Assembly (NCBI GenBank): GCA_021737185.1
Contig: JAIPEL010000042.1
Span: 1-33,723 of the forward strand
DNA length: 33,723 bases
Direction: 5' to 3'
Source of the DNA: Desulfobacterales bacterium
GTDB taxonomy: Bacteria; Desulfobacterota; Desulfobacteria; Desulfobacterales; CAFBRK01
Shown: piece by piece, positions 14,745-22,563 of the stretch
Layout of the letters: every line of letters starts with the position of its first letter
How positions within the stretch are numbered: position 1 is the stretch's first letter
Notes under the pieces: model-generated
Database searches by the model: none
Told to the model about the DNA's origin: nothing
What the model saw: only the letters and a program-made list of their open reading frames with translations
Translations under genes and position numbers: made by a program

Positions 14745-16145
14745 TTATTTTGGCCTGCGCTGAAATTCGCGGGCTCGGTCGACCAGGGCGGGGGCCCATT
14801 GGGGCGTGCCGGTAGCGTGAATGTGGGAGTAGGTGGCCAGGACGTTTCGGTAAACGAGCCCGTCGCGGCCGCCGATCAGCCCTTTTCCCCGCTCCATGGA
14901 AAAGACCAGGTCCGCATCGGCACCTTTGAATTCAACCACCTTCGAGTAGTGAAACTCATGGCCCCGCAGCCGGGTGCCGACCGGATAAAAGGGGTTTTTT
15001 CCGTCCACGGAAAAAATCGTGTACCCGTGGCCCTGGGGCTTGCGGGAAAATCCGTAGACCACCGGCAGCGCGCCGGTCATCGGAAACGCTCCCTCGGCCA
15101 GAACCAGCTTTTCTCCCAGGTACATGAGGCCCCCGCATTCGGCGTAGACCGGAAGCCCTTCTTCGATCCGCTCCCTGAGCTGCCGGCGGAACCGGCCGTT
15201 GCCGGCCAATGCCGCGGCGTGCGTCTCCGGAAATCCACCGCCGATGTAGAGCCCGTCGATCTCCGGCAAATCGGCCGTCTCCAGGGGACTGAAAAACACC
15301 ACCCCGGCGCCGGCTTGTTCCAGCGCCTCGATGTTTTCCGGGTAGTAGAACTGGAAAGCCGAGTCCCGGATGACCCCGATGACCGGCTTTACCGGGACCG
15401 TTGCCGGCCGGCCGCCCTGGAGCGCCGGTCTATCGGCATCGGTCATCTGATCCGTCAGAGGCGGACTTTTCTCCGCCATCGCCCACAGGGCCTCCAGATC
15501 GAGATAAGCGCGGGCGACCTCTGCGGCCGCCGCCACAGAATCCCGGGCCCACCCGTGCTCTGCGGTGGGAACCAGTCCCATGTGCCGTTCGGGAAAGTCT
15601 TCCGCATCCAGCTTGGGCACGGCCCCCACGACCGGCAGGCCGCAGTGGTGCTCGATGCTCTTTGTCAGAATGGCTTCGTGGCGCGCTCCGGCGACCCGGT
15701 TCAGGATCACGCCGCCGATGAACACCAAGGGGTCGAACTGGCGGCATCCGCCGACAACGGCGGCCAGGGTGCGGGTGGTTTTCGTCGCGTCCAGGGCCAG
15801 CACCACCGGCGCTTCGATCAACTTGGCCAGCTCGGCTGTGCTGGTGCTTCCTTCCAGGTCGATGCCGTCGTATAGGCCCCGGTTGCCCTCGATGACCGAT
15901 ACGTCCCCGGCAGGAGCGCGGCGTAAAAATGCGCGGCGGATGGTCTGCGGAGCGATGAGGAAGGTGTCCAGATTGAAGCAGGGCCGGCCTGCCGCCAGGG
16001 CAAGCCAGCCCGCATCGATGTAATCCGGACCCTTTTTGAAGGGAATGACGCGCCGACCGCTGTCCACCCAGGCGGCGATGATCCCCACCGAAAGGATGGT
16101 CTTTCCCGATCCGCCCCGGAGGGCCGAGACCAGAAGCCTTGGCAC
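14745..16145 (-). CDS. dsrN: Cobyrinate a,c-diamide synthase family protein (CbiA / DsrN)
   Basis: CbiA-type enzymes use glutamine and ATP to amidate the a and c side chains of cobyrinate. The copy beside dsrABD in sulfate/sulfur metabolisers is called DsrN and is thought to amidate siroheme for DsrAB. The 466-residue protein has an N-terminal P-loop RGGSGKT (10-16), GPDYIDAGW (39-47) and EGNRGLYDGID (86-96). A class-I-like glutamine amidotransferase domain follows, with Cys337 in VYAECGGLMYLG and a His pair in YSHIHATG (441, 443). The start codon is GTG at 16145. It follows dsrD by about 64 bp with no terminator between, so it is in the dsr operon. A true cobalamin role cannot be excluded from sequence alone. 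Confidence 0.9.
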   Translation of the reverse strand: MPRLLVSALRGGSGKTILSVGIIAAWVDSGRRVIPFKKGPDYIDAGWLALAAGRPCFNLDTFLIAPQTIRRAFLRRAPAGDVSVIEGNRGLYDGIDLEGSTSTAELAKLIEAPVVLALDATKTTRTLAAVVGGCRQFDPLVFIGGVILNRVAGARHEAILTKSIEHHCGLPVVGAVPKLDAEDFPERHMGLVPTAEHGWARDSVAAAAEVARAYLDLEALWAMAEKSPPLTDQMTDADRPALQGGRPATVPVKPVIGVIRDSAFQFYYPENIEALEQAGAGVVFFSPLETADLPEIDGLYIGGGFPETHAAALAGNGRFRRQLRERIEEGLPVYAECGGLMYLGEKLVLAEGAFPMTGALPVVYGFSRKPQGHGYTIFSVDGKNPFYPVGTRLRGHEFHYSKVVEFKGADADLVFSMERGKGLIGGRDGLVYRNVLATYSHIHATGTPQWAPALVDRAREFQRRPK

Positions 16146-16209
16146 GGTTCTGCCCTGGGGCGAGTGCGGCGCGTCGTTGTTGTCGGAAATGATGGAAACG
16201 CCAGCCTTC

Positions 16210-16452
16210 CTATTCGTGCTCGGCGCCCCGCTGTTTGCCGGTGCCGGGCAGGCCGTACATGGAGGTGCTGCCCGACGACCAGTACTCCAGAACCCCTTCC
16301 TGGATCAGCTGGTTGACGATCTTTTTGGCCTCCCGCGGCTTGGCGTCCAGGATCTTGGCCAGATCGTTGAAGTAGAACTTGGATTTTGTCTTTTGCTTCT
16401 TTTGAAGGCCTTCGACGATCTTCTTTTTGGATTCTTCGTAATCCAGAGCCAT
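16210..16452 (-). CDS. dsrD: Dissimilatory sulfite reductase partner DsrD
   Basis: DsrD is a small winged-helix-like protein found next to dsrAB in sulfate-reducing (reductive) organisms and reported to act as an activator of DsrAB. This 80-residue copy starts MALDYEESKKKIVEGL and includes KFYFNDLAKILD, KKIVNQLIQEGVLEYWSSGST and SMYGLPG, all typical. GGGGG precedes the ATG at 16452. It lies 61 bp after dsrB. Its presence argues that the Dsr system here works in the sulfite-reducing direction. Confidence 0.95.
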   Translation of the reverse strand: MALDYEESKKKIVEGLQKKQKTKSKFYFNDLAKILDAKPREAKKIVNQLIQEGVLEYWSSGSTSMYGLPGTGKQRGAEHE

Positions 16453-16513
16453 TTTCGTGCCCCCTAAGTGTTGCAAGGGGCGGTGACCCGCCCCCTGCCG
16501 TTGGTCGGTTCTT

Positions 16514-17659
16514 CTAGAACTTGAACTGGCTCGTCTGGCGCCAGGTGAAGTAGGCCGGATCGCGGAAGTCGTCGATCAGGTGATGAGTGAACTCCAGCTC
16601 GCATTTTTCGAAGAAGCGCTCCCATCCGATTCGCTCGGCCCACTCGCCCAGCCGCTCGTACTTGTTGGCGCCGGCCGAGTAAGCATCGACCATCTTCTTG
16701 ATGGTCTCGGTGGTCTTGGGCCACCGCGGCGGCTCGTTGGGAATGAAGGCCACCACCACCTTGGAGAACTTCGGCGCGCTGATCCGGTTGGAGACCTTGC
16801 CGCCGGCCATGAGCACGATTCCGTCGCCTTCCTGGTCGGCCAGGGGCATGGCCGGGCACATGGTGTAGCAGTTGCCGCAGAACATGCACCGGTCGTTTTT
16901 GACGGAGACCGACTTGACCTCTTTTCCGCCGACTTCCACCTTGGACGGCTTGATGGCCGCGGTCGGGCAGGCGGCGATGGCCAGGGGAATCTCGCACATC
17001 TTGTCCATGTACTCGTGGTCGAGCATCGGCGGCTTCCGGTGGTAGCCGAGAATGGCGATGTCCGAGCAGTGGACCGCCCCGCACATGTTCAGGCAGCAGG
17101 CCAAGGACACCCGAAGCTGGGCCGGCAGACGCATGTTCTGAAACTCTTCGAACAGCACGTCCATGGTCGCCTTGACCGGGCCGGAGGCGTCGGTGGCCGG
17201 GGTGTGGCAGTGGATCCAGCCCTGGGTGTGGATGATGTTGGTCACGCCCGCGCCGGTGCCGCCGACGGGGAACTTGTAGCTGCCGCCGGCGAATTTGCGG
17301 CTGTGCAGGTCGTCGATGAGCGGATCGACCTTGTCTTTGCTGTCGACCATGAACTCGATGTTGTTCCGGGTGGTCCAGCGGACATGGCCGTCGCAGTGCT
17401 TGTCGGCGATCTCGCAGATCTCCCGGATCAGGGAGGTGGTCATCAACCGGGCGCCGCCGCAGCGGACCGAGTAAACCTCGTCGCCGGACTCGGCCACGTG
17501 AACCAGAACCCCGGGCTTGATGATCTCGTGATAGAGCCATTTTCCCTTGTTCTTGGCGATGACCGGCGGATAGAACTCGTCGTATTTCCGAGGCCCGATG
17601 TCGGTGATCCGGTCTTCCATCGGTTTCTCGGGATTGTATCCAGAAGAAATAAAAGCCAT
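16514..17659 (-). CDS. dsrB: Dissimilatory sulfite reductase beta subunit DsrB
   Basis: DsrB forms the alpha2beta2 sulfite reductase with DsrA and holds the catalytic siroheme-[4Fe-4S] centre in the cytoplasm. The 381-residue protein shows the coupled cluster/siroheme motif [13 protein letters not shown] (C188, C189, C193, C198), preceded by C151 in [14 protein letters not shown] ferredoxin domain follows with [12 protein letters not shown] (C258, C261, C264, C268) and C231 in AACPTAAI. The C-terminal arm (QTSQFKF) is typical. The ATG at 17659 follows the dsrA stop by 12 bases, with a G-rich RBS. No abnormality is visible. Confidence 0.98.
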   Translation of the reverse strand: MAFISSGYNPEKPMEDRITDIGPRKYDEFYPPVIAKNKGKWLYHEIIKPGVLVHVAESGDEVYSVRCGGARLMTTSLIREICEIADKHCDGHVRWTTRNNIEFMVDSKDKVDPLIDDLHSRKFAGGSYKFPVGGTGAGVTNIIHTQGWIHCHTPATDASGPVKATMDVLFEEFQNMRLPAQLRVSLACCLNMCGAVHCSDIAILGYHRKPPMLDHEYMDKMCEIPLAIAACPTAAIKPSKVEVGGKEVKSVSVKNDRCMFCGNCYTMCPAMPLADQEGDGIVLMAGGKVSNRISAPKFSKVVVAFIPNEPPRWPKTTETIKKMVDAYSAGANKYERLGEWAERIGWERFFEKCELEFTHHLIDDFRDPAYFTWRQTSQFKF

Positions 17660-17671
17660 TGCTGTCCCCCC

Positions 17672-18988
17672 TTATCTCTGATGCTGTTTGCGGAATTCGT
17701 TGATGTCGCGATCCCAGCCGCCCTCGACCTCTTCTTCCTTCCAGAAGATGTAGGGGTTGGAGCGGGGCTCCTGGACCATCCGCGGATCCGGATCGAATCC
17801 GGTCATTTCGAGGAGCCTCTGGAAGCCCTGGCGCTTCATGAGCTCGCCGAGCCGCTCCCGGTTCTTTCCTTCTTCCATCCACCAGTCCCAGATCGGCTCG
17901 ATCACCGTCTCCTTGATCTCGGTATACGGGGATTCGACCTTGATGAACGGCACGATCAGAGAGCCCATCTGGGCGCCGTCGAGAATCGGGGCCTTGGCGC
18001 CGGCAAGGATGGTGCATCCGCGGTCGTCGCCGATGCGAAGCGCCCGCGGCATGACGTTGAGGCAGTGCATGCACCGGGTGCACTCTCTGTTGTCGATCTT
18101 CAGCTTGCCGTCTTCCATCCACATGCACCGGGTGGGGCAAAGAGCGATGACTTCTTTTTCGATGTCGAACGGACCCCAGTCCCGGCCCTTGTGGGCGCCG
18201 CCGTTGGGCGGAAACTCGCCGCCGATATAGGCCTGGACTGCTTCCTGGTCGATCTTGATGTCGTCTTTCCAGGTGCCGATAAAGGACAGGTCGGCCCGGG
18301 CGATGGAGGCCACGCAGCAGTTGGGACAGCCGTCGAACTTGAACTTGAACTTGTAGGGAAACGCCGGGCGGTGCAGCTCGTCCTGGTATTCGTTGGTGAG
18401 GTCGTAGCAGACGTCCTGGGTATCGTAGCAGGCCCATTCGCAGCGGGCCGCACCGATGCAGTCAGAGGGGGTCCGCAGGTTGGAGCCCGAGCCGCCCAGG
18501 TCCTGGTTCAGGTTGTGGGTCAACTCGTAGAAGATTTCTTCGAGCTGTTTGGTGGTGGTTCCCAGGAAGATGATGTCGCCGGTGGAGCCGTGCATGTTGG
18601 TGATGCCGCTTCCCCGCAGATCCCACAAGTCGCAAATTTCCCGCAGGTACTTGCTGGTGTAAAACTTGCCGCCGGGCTGGGAGACCCGCATGGTGTGAAA
18701 GTGGGCCACGCCCGGAAACTCCTCGGGCTGGTCGCAGTACCGGCCGATCACGCCGCCGCCGTATCCGAAAACGCCGACAATACCGCCATGCTTCCAGTGG
18801 GTCGTGCCGTGCTTGAAGGACAGCTCGAGCACCCCCAGAAGGTCTTCGCAGACATCCGACGGAATCTGGAACTCGACACCTTCTTCGTTCTTGGCCCGAA
18901 CTTCCGCCTGGTGCTTCAGATCGGACACGAAACTCGGCCAAGGACCGGATTCGAGCTGATCCAACATCGGGGTTTCGTGTTTCGCCAT
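17672..18988 (-). CDS. dsrA: Dissimilatory sulfite reductase alpha subunit DsrA
   Basis: DsrA is the alpha subunit of the enzyme that reduces sulfite in anaerobic sulfate respiration. The 438-residue protein contains the siroheme/[4Fe-4S] cysteines C177 and C183 (CIGAARC) and CPNCC (C221, C225). Its inserted ferredoxin domain has C284, C288 and CTRCMHC (C303, C306, C309). The N-terminal HWKHGGIVGVFGYGGGVIGRY segment is a classical DsrA signature. GGAGGT lies six bases before the ATG at 18988. It is the first gene of dsrABDN and has a strong promoter about 175 bases upstream. Confidence 0.98.
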   Translation of the reverse strand: MAKHETPMLDQLESGPWPSFVSDLKHQAEVRAKNEEGVEFQIPSDVCEDLLGVLELSFKHGTTHWKHGGIVGVFGYGGGVIGRYCDQPEEFPGVAHFHTMRVSQPGGKFYTSKYLREICDLWDLRGSGITNMHGSTGDIIFLGTTTKQLEEIFYELTHNLNQDLGGSGSNLRTPSDCIGAARCEWACYDTQDVCYDLTNEYQDELHRPAFPYKFKFKFDGCPNCCVASIARADLSFIGTWKDDIKIDQEAVQAYIGGEFPPNGGAHKGRDWGPFDIEKEVIALCPTRCMWMEDGKLKIDNRECTRCMHCLNVMPRALRIGDDRGCTILAGAKAPILDGAQMGSLIVPFIKVESPYTEIKETVIEPIWDWWMEEGKNRERLGELMKRQGFQRLLEMTGFDPDPRMVQEPRSNPYIFWKEEEVEGGWDRDINEFRKQHQR

Positions 18989-19160
18989 CGTTTTACCTCC
19001 ATTCTTGCATTAGAAATATAGTCCATCCCGTGTAGAATGAATGAGTCCTTCCCCTTTGGGCCGCCCTCGTCACCTCCTCTCAACTATTTGATTTTTTTAA
19101 TATTAAAGTTCACACTCTGGATAGGTGATACGCTCGCGCAACGTGTCGCTCAAGGTCGGC
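18989..19160 (-). other. Long 5' leader of the dsr mRNA
   Basis: This is non-coding sequence between the promoter and dsrA. It has the dsrA RBS (GGAGGT, 19000-18995). About 80 bases upstream of the start there is a second exact anti-SD match AGGAGGTGA (19078-19070) without an ATG, GTG or TTG at normal distance. A short frame from the GTG inside that match runs 27 codons and ends eight bases before the dsrA ATG, but the spacing is wrong for normal initiation. I see no clear hairpin or riboswitch. Confidence 0.4.
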
Positions 19161-19189
19161 AATATAGAATTATTCGATTTTCTTGTCAA
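19161..19189 (-). promoter_or_regulatory. Strong sigma-70-type promoter for dsrABDN
   Basis: On the minus strand TTGACA (19189-19184) and TATATT (19166-19161) are exactly 17 bases apart. The -35 box is perfect and the -10 box near perfect, in an AT-rich patch unlike the surroundings. Transcription from about 19154 would give a leader of roughly 165 bases before dsrA. No other gene lies between. Confidence 0.75.
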
Positions 19190-19315
19190 TAAAAAAGCAT
19201 GGTTTCGCGCGGTTAGGGCACTGGGCAGCCTCCGGCGGGTAGACATTTTATACATCATCTTGCGGCCGAACAAAACGTCTGCGCCTTATCTAGTGGTACC
19301 GCTCGACGGCGCCTC

Positions 19316-20479
19316 TCAGCCGGCAAGCCCCTTCGCCGCAGATCCGACCTGCCCGGCGTGGGCGGCCAGGCGGCGGCCGATCAGGTCAAGCTCCGGCGAG
19401 CCGGGGAAAAAGCCGTTCTCCGCCGCTTCCCAGGCCAGCGCGGCTAGCTGCGGTTCGGCCAGAGCGGCCAGGATCTCGATCAGCATCTGTGCCGGCGGAT
19501 CAGCCAGGCCGGGGACGGCGGGTTTGTCTACCAGGGCCTCAGCGGCGCCGATCAGGGTCGGCTCCACCACGCCGTCGTCGGCCCAGACCAGATCTCCGGT
19601 GCCTTGGTTCCGGTCGATCCGGGTTCGCAGCGACAGGTCGAAAAACGCCACCAGCAGCTCCCGGAGGATTCGGTCCGGGCCGGCACCCTCTCCTTGAATC
19701 GTCGACGGATATCCCCGGACGGTAATTAGCCGAAGTTCGACGCCTTTCTTGCCCGCCCGGGCGACGAAATCCCCTGCGGCGTGGTGCCAGGGATGGATCC
19801 GGGCGCCGGTCTCCAGCTGATAATAGTCCGCCCAAATCCGGGCGATTCCTCGGTACAATTCCCGGCGCTGGTTTTCGCCGGCCCGCCGGGGCCCGGTTGC
19901 CGGATCCCAGATCACGGTGCGATCTCCGCCGCCGGCCAAGTGAAATTCGCAGAACCCGTCGAACCATTCTGCCAGAAACATCGGAAAGGGCTGTCCCGAG
20001 GCGGTTTTCCCGGAGCCGGCGTAAAATAGCCTCGGAAGCCAACGCTGGTGCCGCCGCAAAAGCATCCCGAGCAGCGGGACCTCGGTCTCCATGCACCGCA
20101 CCCCTTCTTTGGTCAAGGCGACATTGAGCGCCAGCGAAACCGCCCTGCCGCCGAAGTCCAGTTCCACCCGGGCCGGATGATAAAAAGCGCCGTGTTTTTC
20201 CAGAAAGATCCGGATCTGCCGGAGGGCTTCTGCCGGTTCCGGCCTTCCGGTGATCGCCGCCCCCGCCGAGGCCAAGAGGTCTGCGCCCAAATCCTTCAAA
20301 AAGTCTGCGGCGGCGGTGAAATAATCGCCGTATCGGATCGGTTCCAAAAAAGGGGAGGGGGTGCCGTAAAACGGGAGCTTTCGGCCCAACGGAATCCGCT
20401 CCGCCCAGCGCCGGCCGACGGGAGGCATCGGGGTTCGCTCATCGGCCAGAAAGAAGCCAAGGGGGGGGAAGGGCGCCAT
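19316..20479 (-). CDS. Conserved-looking hypothetical protein with a faint kinase-like layout
   Basis: I do not recognise this 387-residue protein. It is Arg/Ala/Gly-rich, without signal peptide or membrane segment, so probably cytoplasmic. The order of features loosely recalls aminoglycoside-phosphotransferase/protein-kinase folds: a beta-rich part with ALNVALTKEGVRCMETEVPLL (about 117-137), a hinge-like MFLAEWFDGFCEFH (167-180), and IHPWHHAAGDF (228-238) where a catalytic loop would be. The canonical HxDxxxxN and DFG motifs are absent, so it may be inactive or unrelated. It lies between the TPR gene (84 bp upstream) and the dsr promoter, on the same strand. The start at 20479 is uncertain. 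Confidence 0.6.
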   Translation of the reverse strand: MAPFPPLGFFLADERTPMPPVGRRWAERIPLGRKLPFYGTPSPFLEPIRYGDYFTAAADFLKDLGADLLASAGAAITGRPEPAEALRQIRIFLEKHGAFYHPARVELDFGGRAVSLALNVALTKEGVRCMETEVPLLGMLLRRHQRWLPRLFYAGSGKTASGQPFPMFLAEWFDGFCEFHLAGGGDRTVIWDPATGPRRAGENQRRELYRGIARIWADYYQLETGARIHPWHHAAGDFVARAGKKGVELRLITVRGYPSTIQGEGAGPDRILRELLVAFFDLSLRTRIDRNQGTGDLVWADDGVVEPTLIGAAEALVDKPAVPGLADPPAQMLIEILAALAEPQLAALAWEAAENGFFPGSPELDLIGRRLAAHAGQVGSAAKGLAG

Positions 20480-20563
20480 GGTTGACGGGCCGCAGCAACA
20501 GAAGGGGTCTTCGGGCCGGCGCCGATCCCTTCGGTCTGACGCCGGCCGAAAACACGGACGCGG

Positions 20564-21184
20564 CTACAGGCGGGCGTCGATCTCCTTTTTGATCTCCGGC
20601 GCCACCGGATAGCCGAGGGTTTCGGCCTTGCTGGCGTGCCGGGCCGCTTCGGCGGCCTGCCCGTTTTCCAGATAGGCCACGGCGAGATTGTTGTGGGCGA
20701 CGGCGAATTCGGGTTCGAGAGCCAACGCCTTGAGTCCGGTGTCGATGCTCTTTTGGACCTCGCCCTGGGCCAAGTACGCGTTGGCCAGGGAGGTCAGGGC
20801 CTGGATGAACTTCGGATTCCACCGGATGGCCTTTTCCAGGGCGTATACAGCGTCTTCGATCTCGCCTCTTTGCAGGTGCACAAAGCCGATGTTGCCCCAC
20901 CCCTCGGAGAATCCGGCCCGCGACTGGGTTGCCCGCTTGTTCCAGTCGAGACAGCCGTCCAGATCGCCCCGCGCCAGGCAGATGCCGCCGAGCTGCACGT
21001 AGGCCTCGGCCAGGGTCGGGCTGCAGTCGATTGCCTGCAAAAGCTCTTTTTCGGCCTCTTCGTATTGTTTCAGGCCGAGCAGCCCGACGGCCAGGTTGTA
21101 ACGGGAGGTGCCGCACTCCGGGTTCTGGGCCACGGCCATCCGCTGTTTTTCGATGTATTCATGTACGTCCTTTGCCAGGGGCAT
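20564..21184 (-). CDS. Tetratricopeptide repeat protein
   Basis: This 206-residue soluble protein is made almost wholly of TPR helical hairpins. About five repeats are visible, for example SRYNLAVGLLGLKQYEEAEK (27-46), LAEAYVQLGGICLARGDLDG, EGWGNIGFVHLQRGEIEDAV, QALTSLANAYLAQGEVQKSI and VAHNNLAVAYLENGQAAEAA. TPR arrays act as protein-protein scaffolds; no catalytic part is present. It has no signal peptide. It is probably cotranscribed with the following unknown gene (84 bp gap) from a promoter at 21279-21251, just upstream of the dsr unit. Its partner is unknown. Confidence 0.85.
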   Translation of the reverse strand: MPLAKDVHEYIEKQRMAVAQNPECGTSRYNLAVGLLGLKQYEEAEKELLQAIDCSPTLAEAYVQLGGICLARGDLDGCLDWNKRATQSRAGFSEGWGNIGFVHLQRGEIEDAVYALEKAIRWNPKFIQALTSLANAYLAQGEVQKSIDTGLKALALEPEFAVAHNNLAVAYLENGQAAEAARHASKAETLGYPVAPEIKKEIDARL

Positions 21185-21250
21185 AATGCGATTTCCTCAA
21201 GGTTTGGGGTTTAAAACCGATTCGGACCGGTACCGGACATGGGTGATTCG

Positions 21251-21279
21251 CTAGTAGGGCAGGGTCCGAAGGTTGTCAA
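21251..21279 (-). promoter_or_regulatory. Possible promoter for the TPR gene
   Basis: On the minus strand TTGACA (21279-21274) and TACTAG (21256-21251) are 17 bases apart, about 65 bases before the TPR start codon. The -35 box is perfect and the -10 box partial. Confidence 0.5.
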
Positions 21280-21295
21280 GGGGGAAACCTTTTTC

Positions 21296-21325
21296 TTGAC
21301 AGCTTTTCCTCGTTTGGCTTACCGA
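21296..21325 (+). promoter_or_regulatory. Possible promoter for dapA
   Basis: TTGACA (21296-21301) is followed after 18 bases by TACCGA (21320-21325), about 55 bases before dapA. The -35 box is perfect but the -10 box is poor, so it may need an activator or be misplaced. Confidence 0.35.
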
Positions 21326-21380
21326 AGCCTTAGCATTTTCTTTTGTCTGATCAGGGCCACGCGTTGAAAAAGGGGGGCTT

Positions 21381-22427
21381 ATGAAAATCAAGGCAGGCTG
21401 CTACACGGCGCTGGCAACGCCTTTTGCGGGAGATGCCGTCGATGCCGAAGGCCTCGACCGGCTCATCGAGTTTCAGATCCAAAACGGGATTACCGGCATT
21501 CTCGCGGTGGGCACCACCGGCGAAAGCCCGACCCTTTCCTGGGAGGAGCACAACACCATCGTCGAGGCGGTTGCCAAAAAGGCAAAGGGAAGGTGCCTCT
21601 GCATTGCCGGAACCGGCAGCAACAACACCGCCGAAGCCCTGGCGGCCACCCGCCATGCGGTGGCCGTCGGCGCAGAGGGCGTTTTGCTGGTGGACCCTTA
21701 TTACAACGGCCCCAGCTCCCTGGAAATCCGGCGGGAATATGTCGCCCCCATCGCGGAGGCGTTTCCGGACACCGCCGTCATTCCCTACGTGATTCCGGGC
21801 CGCACCGGGTGCCAGCTTCTCCCCGAGGACCTCGGTCTGCTTCACCGCCGGTATCCGAATGTGAGCACAGTCAAAGAGGCCACCGCCAACCCGGCCAACA
21901 TGAGGCGGACCCGCGCCTGCTGCGGGGATGATTTCACCATCCTTTCCGGCGACGACGGCATGACCTTTCAAATGATGACCGATCCGGAAATCCGGGCCGC
22001 CGGAGTCATCTCGGTTGTCACCAACGTGGCGCCGGCGGCGGTGGCCGACATGGTCCGGCACCTTTCCGAAGGACAAAAGGACAAAGCGCAGAAGATTCTG
22101 TCCGACATCGAGCCCCTCTTTTCCCTGGTCACCGTAAAAAGCAGGGAGAACTCCCCCTTCGGGGAGGTGGAATGCCGGGCCAGAAACCCGGTCGGCATCA
22201 AAACCCTCATGGCGATTCTAGGAATGCCTTGCGGCGGGTGCCGCCGCCCCCTGGGCAAAATGAGCGCCGGCGGGCTGGCAAAAGTGGTGGACGCTGCCCG
22301 AACGGTCCACTCCCGAAATCCGGCGGTTTTCGCGCCGGTAGCCGAGTTTTTCGGCGTCGACGTCACCGAGCGGTTGGAAAGCCTTGAGAGTTTGGCGGGG
22401 CTGGCCTACGAGCAATACGAATCCTGA
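21381..22427 (+). CDS. dapA: 4-hydroxy-tetrahydrodipicolinate synthase (DapA family), extended
   Basis: DapA condenses pyruvate with aspartate semialdehyde in lysine/diaminopimelate synthesis. The key residues are present: GTTGE (44-48), tyrosines in DPYYN (107-108), Y136 and R141 in PYVIPGRTG, and the Schiff-base K165 in STVKEAT. The chain is 348 residues, about 50 longer than E. coli DapA. The additional sequence is mainly in the C-terminal half (region around ENSPFGEVECRARNPVGIKT, and a C-terminal tail ending in LAGLAYEQYES). The DapA/NAL superfamily includes other aldolases, so the exact substrate is inferred. An AAGGGG-type RBS precedes the ATG, and a strong terminator follows. Confidence 0.85.
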   Translation: MKIKAGCYTALATPFAGDAVDAEGLDRLIEFQIQNGITGILAVGTTGESPTLSWEEHNTIVEAVAKKAKGRCLCIAGTGSNNTAEALAATRHAVAVGAEGVLLVDPYYNGPSSLEIRREYVAPIAEAFPDTAVIPYVIPGRTGCQLLPEDLGLLHRRYPNVSTVKEATANPANMRRTRACCGDDFTILSGDDGMTFQMMTDPEIRAAGVISVVTNVAPAAVADMVRHLSEGQKDKAQKILSDIEPLFSLVTVKSRENSPFGEVECRARNPVGIKTLMAILGMPCGGCRRPLGKMSAGGLAKVVDAARTVHSRNPAVFAPVAEFFGVDVTERLESLESLAGLAYEQYES

Positions 22428-22456
22428 AGCCGGGACCGCCTCGCGGCGCCGATCGC

Positions 22457-22509
22457 AAAGCACCCCATCGATCCGCTTTTCACGGAAAAACGGATCGAAG
22501 GGGTGCTTT
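22457..22509. terminator. Long bidirectional hairpin terminator
   Basis: AAAGCACCCC (22457-22466) pairs perfectly with GGGGTGCTTT (22500-22509). After a two-base bulge on each side, CGATCCG (22469-22475) pairs with CGGATCG (22491-22497), and TTTTC/GAAAA closes the top. It lies between the convergent dapA and YkgJ-type genes and can stop transcription from both sides. Confidence 0.8.
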
Positions 22510-22563
22510 CCTGCCGAGGATATCGCGGCGGCTGGCCGACGGGGTCCTTTGACCTTGGCCGCG

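Noticed and set aside
16464..18437. A 657-codon frame on the minus strand overlapping dsrA and dsrB in another frame
   Set aside because: Its product is Arg/His/Pro-rich low-complexity sequence typical of out-of-frame GC-rich coding DNA.
16580..19021. An 813-codon open frame on the plus strand opposite dsrAB
   Set aside because: It is antisense to dsrB and dsrA, which are certain. Long antisense frames are expected in GC-rich genes, and the peptide has no recognisable domain.
19241..19260. A second TATAAA box upstream of the dsr promoter
   Set aside because: No -35 box at suitable spacing could be found, and the TTGACA-17-TATATT site downstream is far better.
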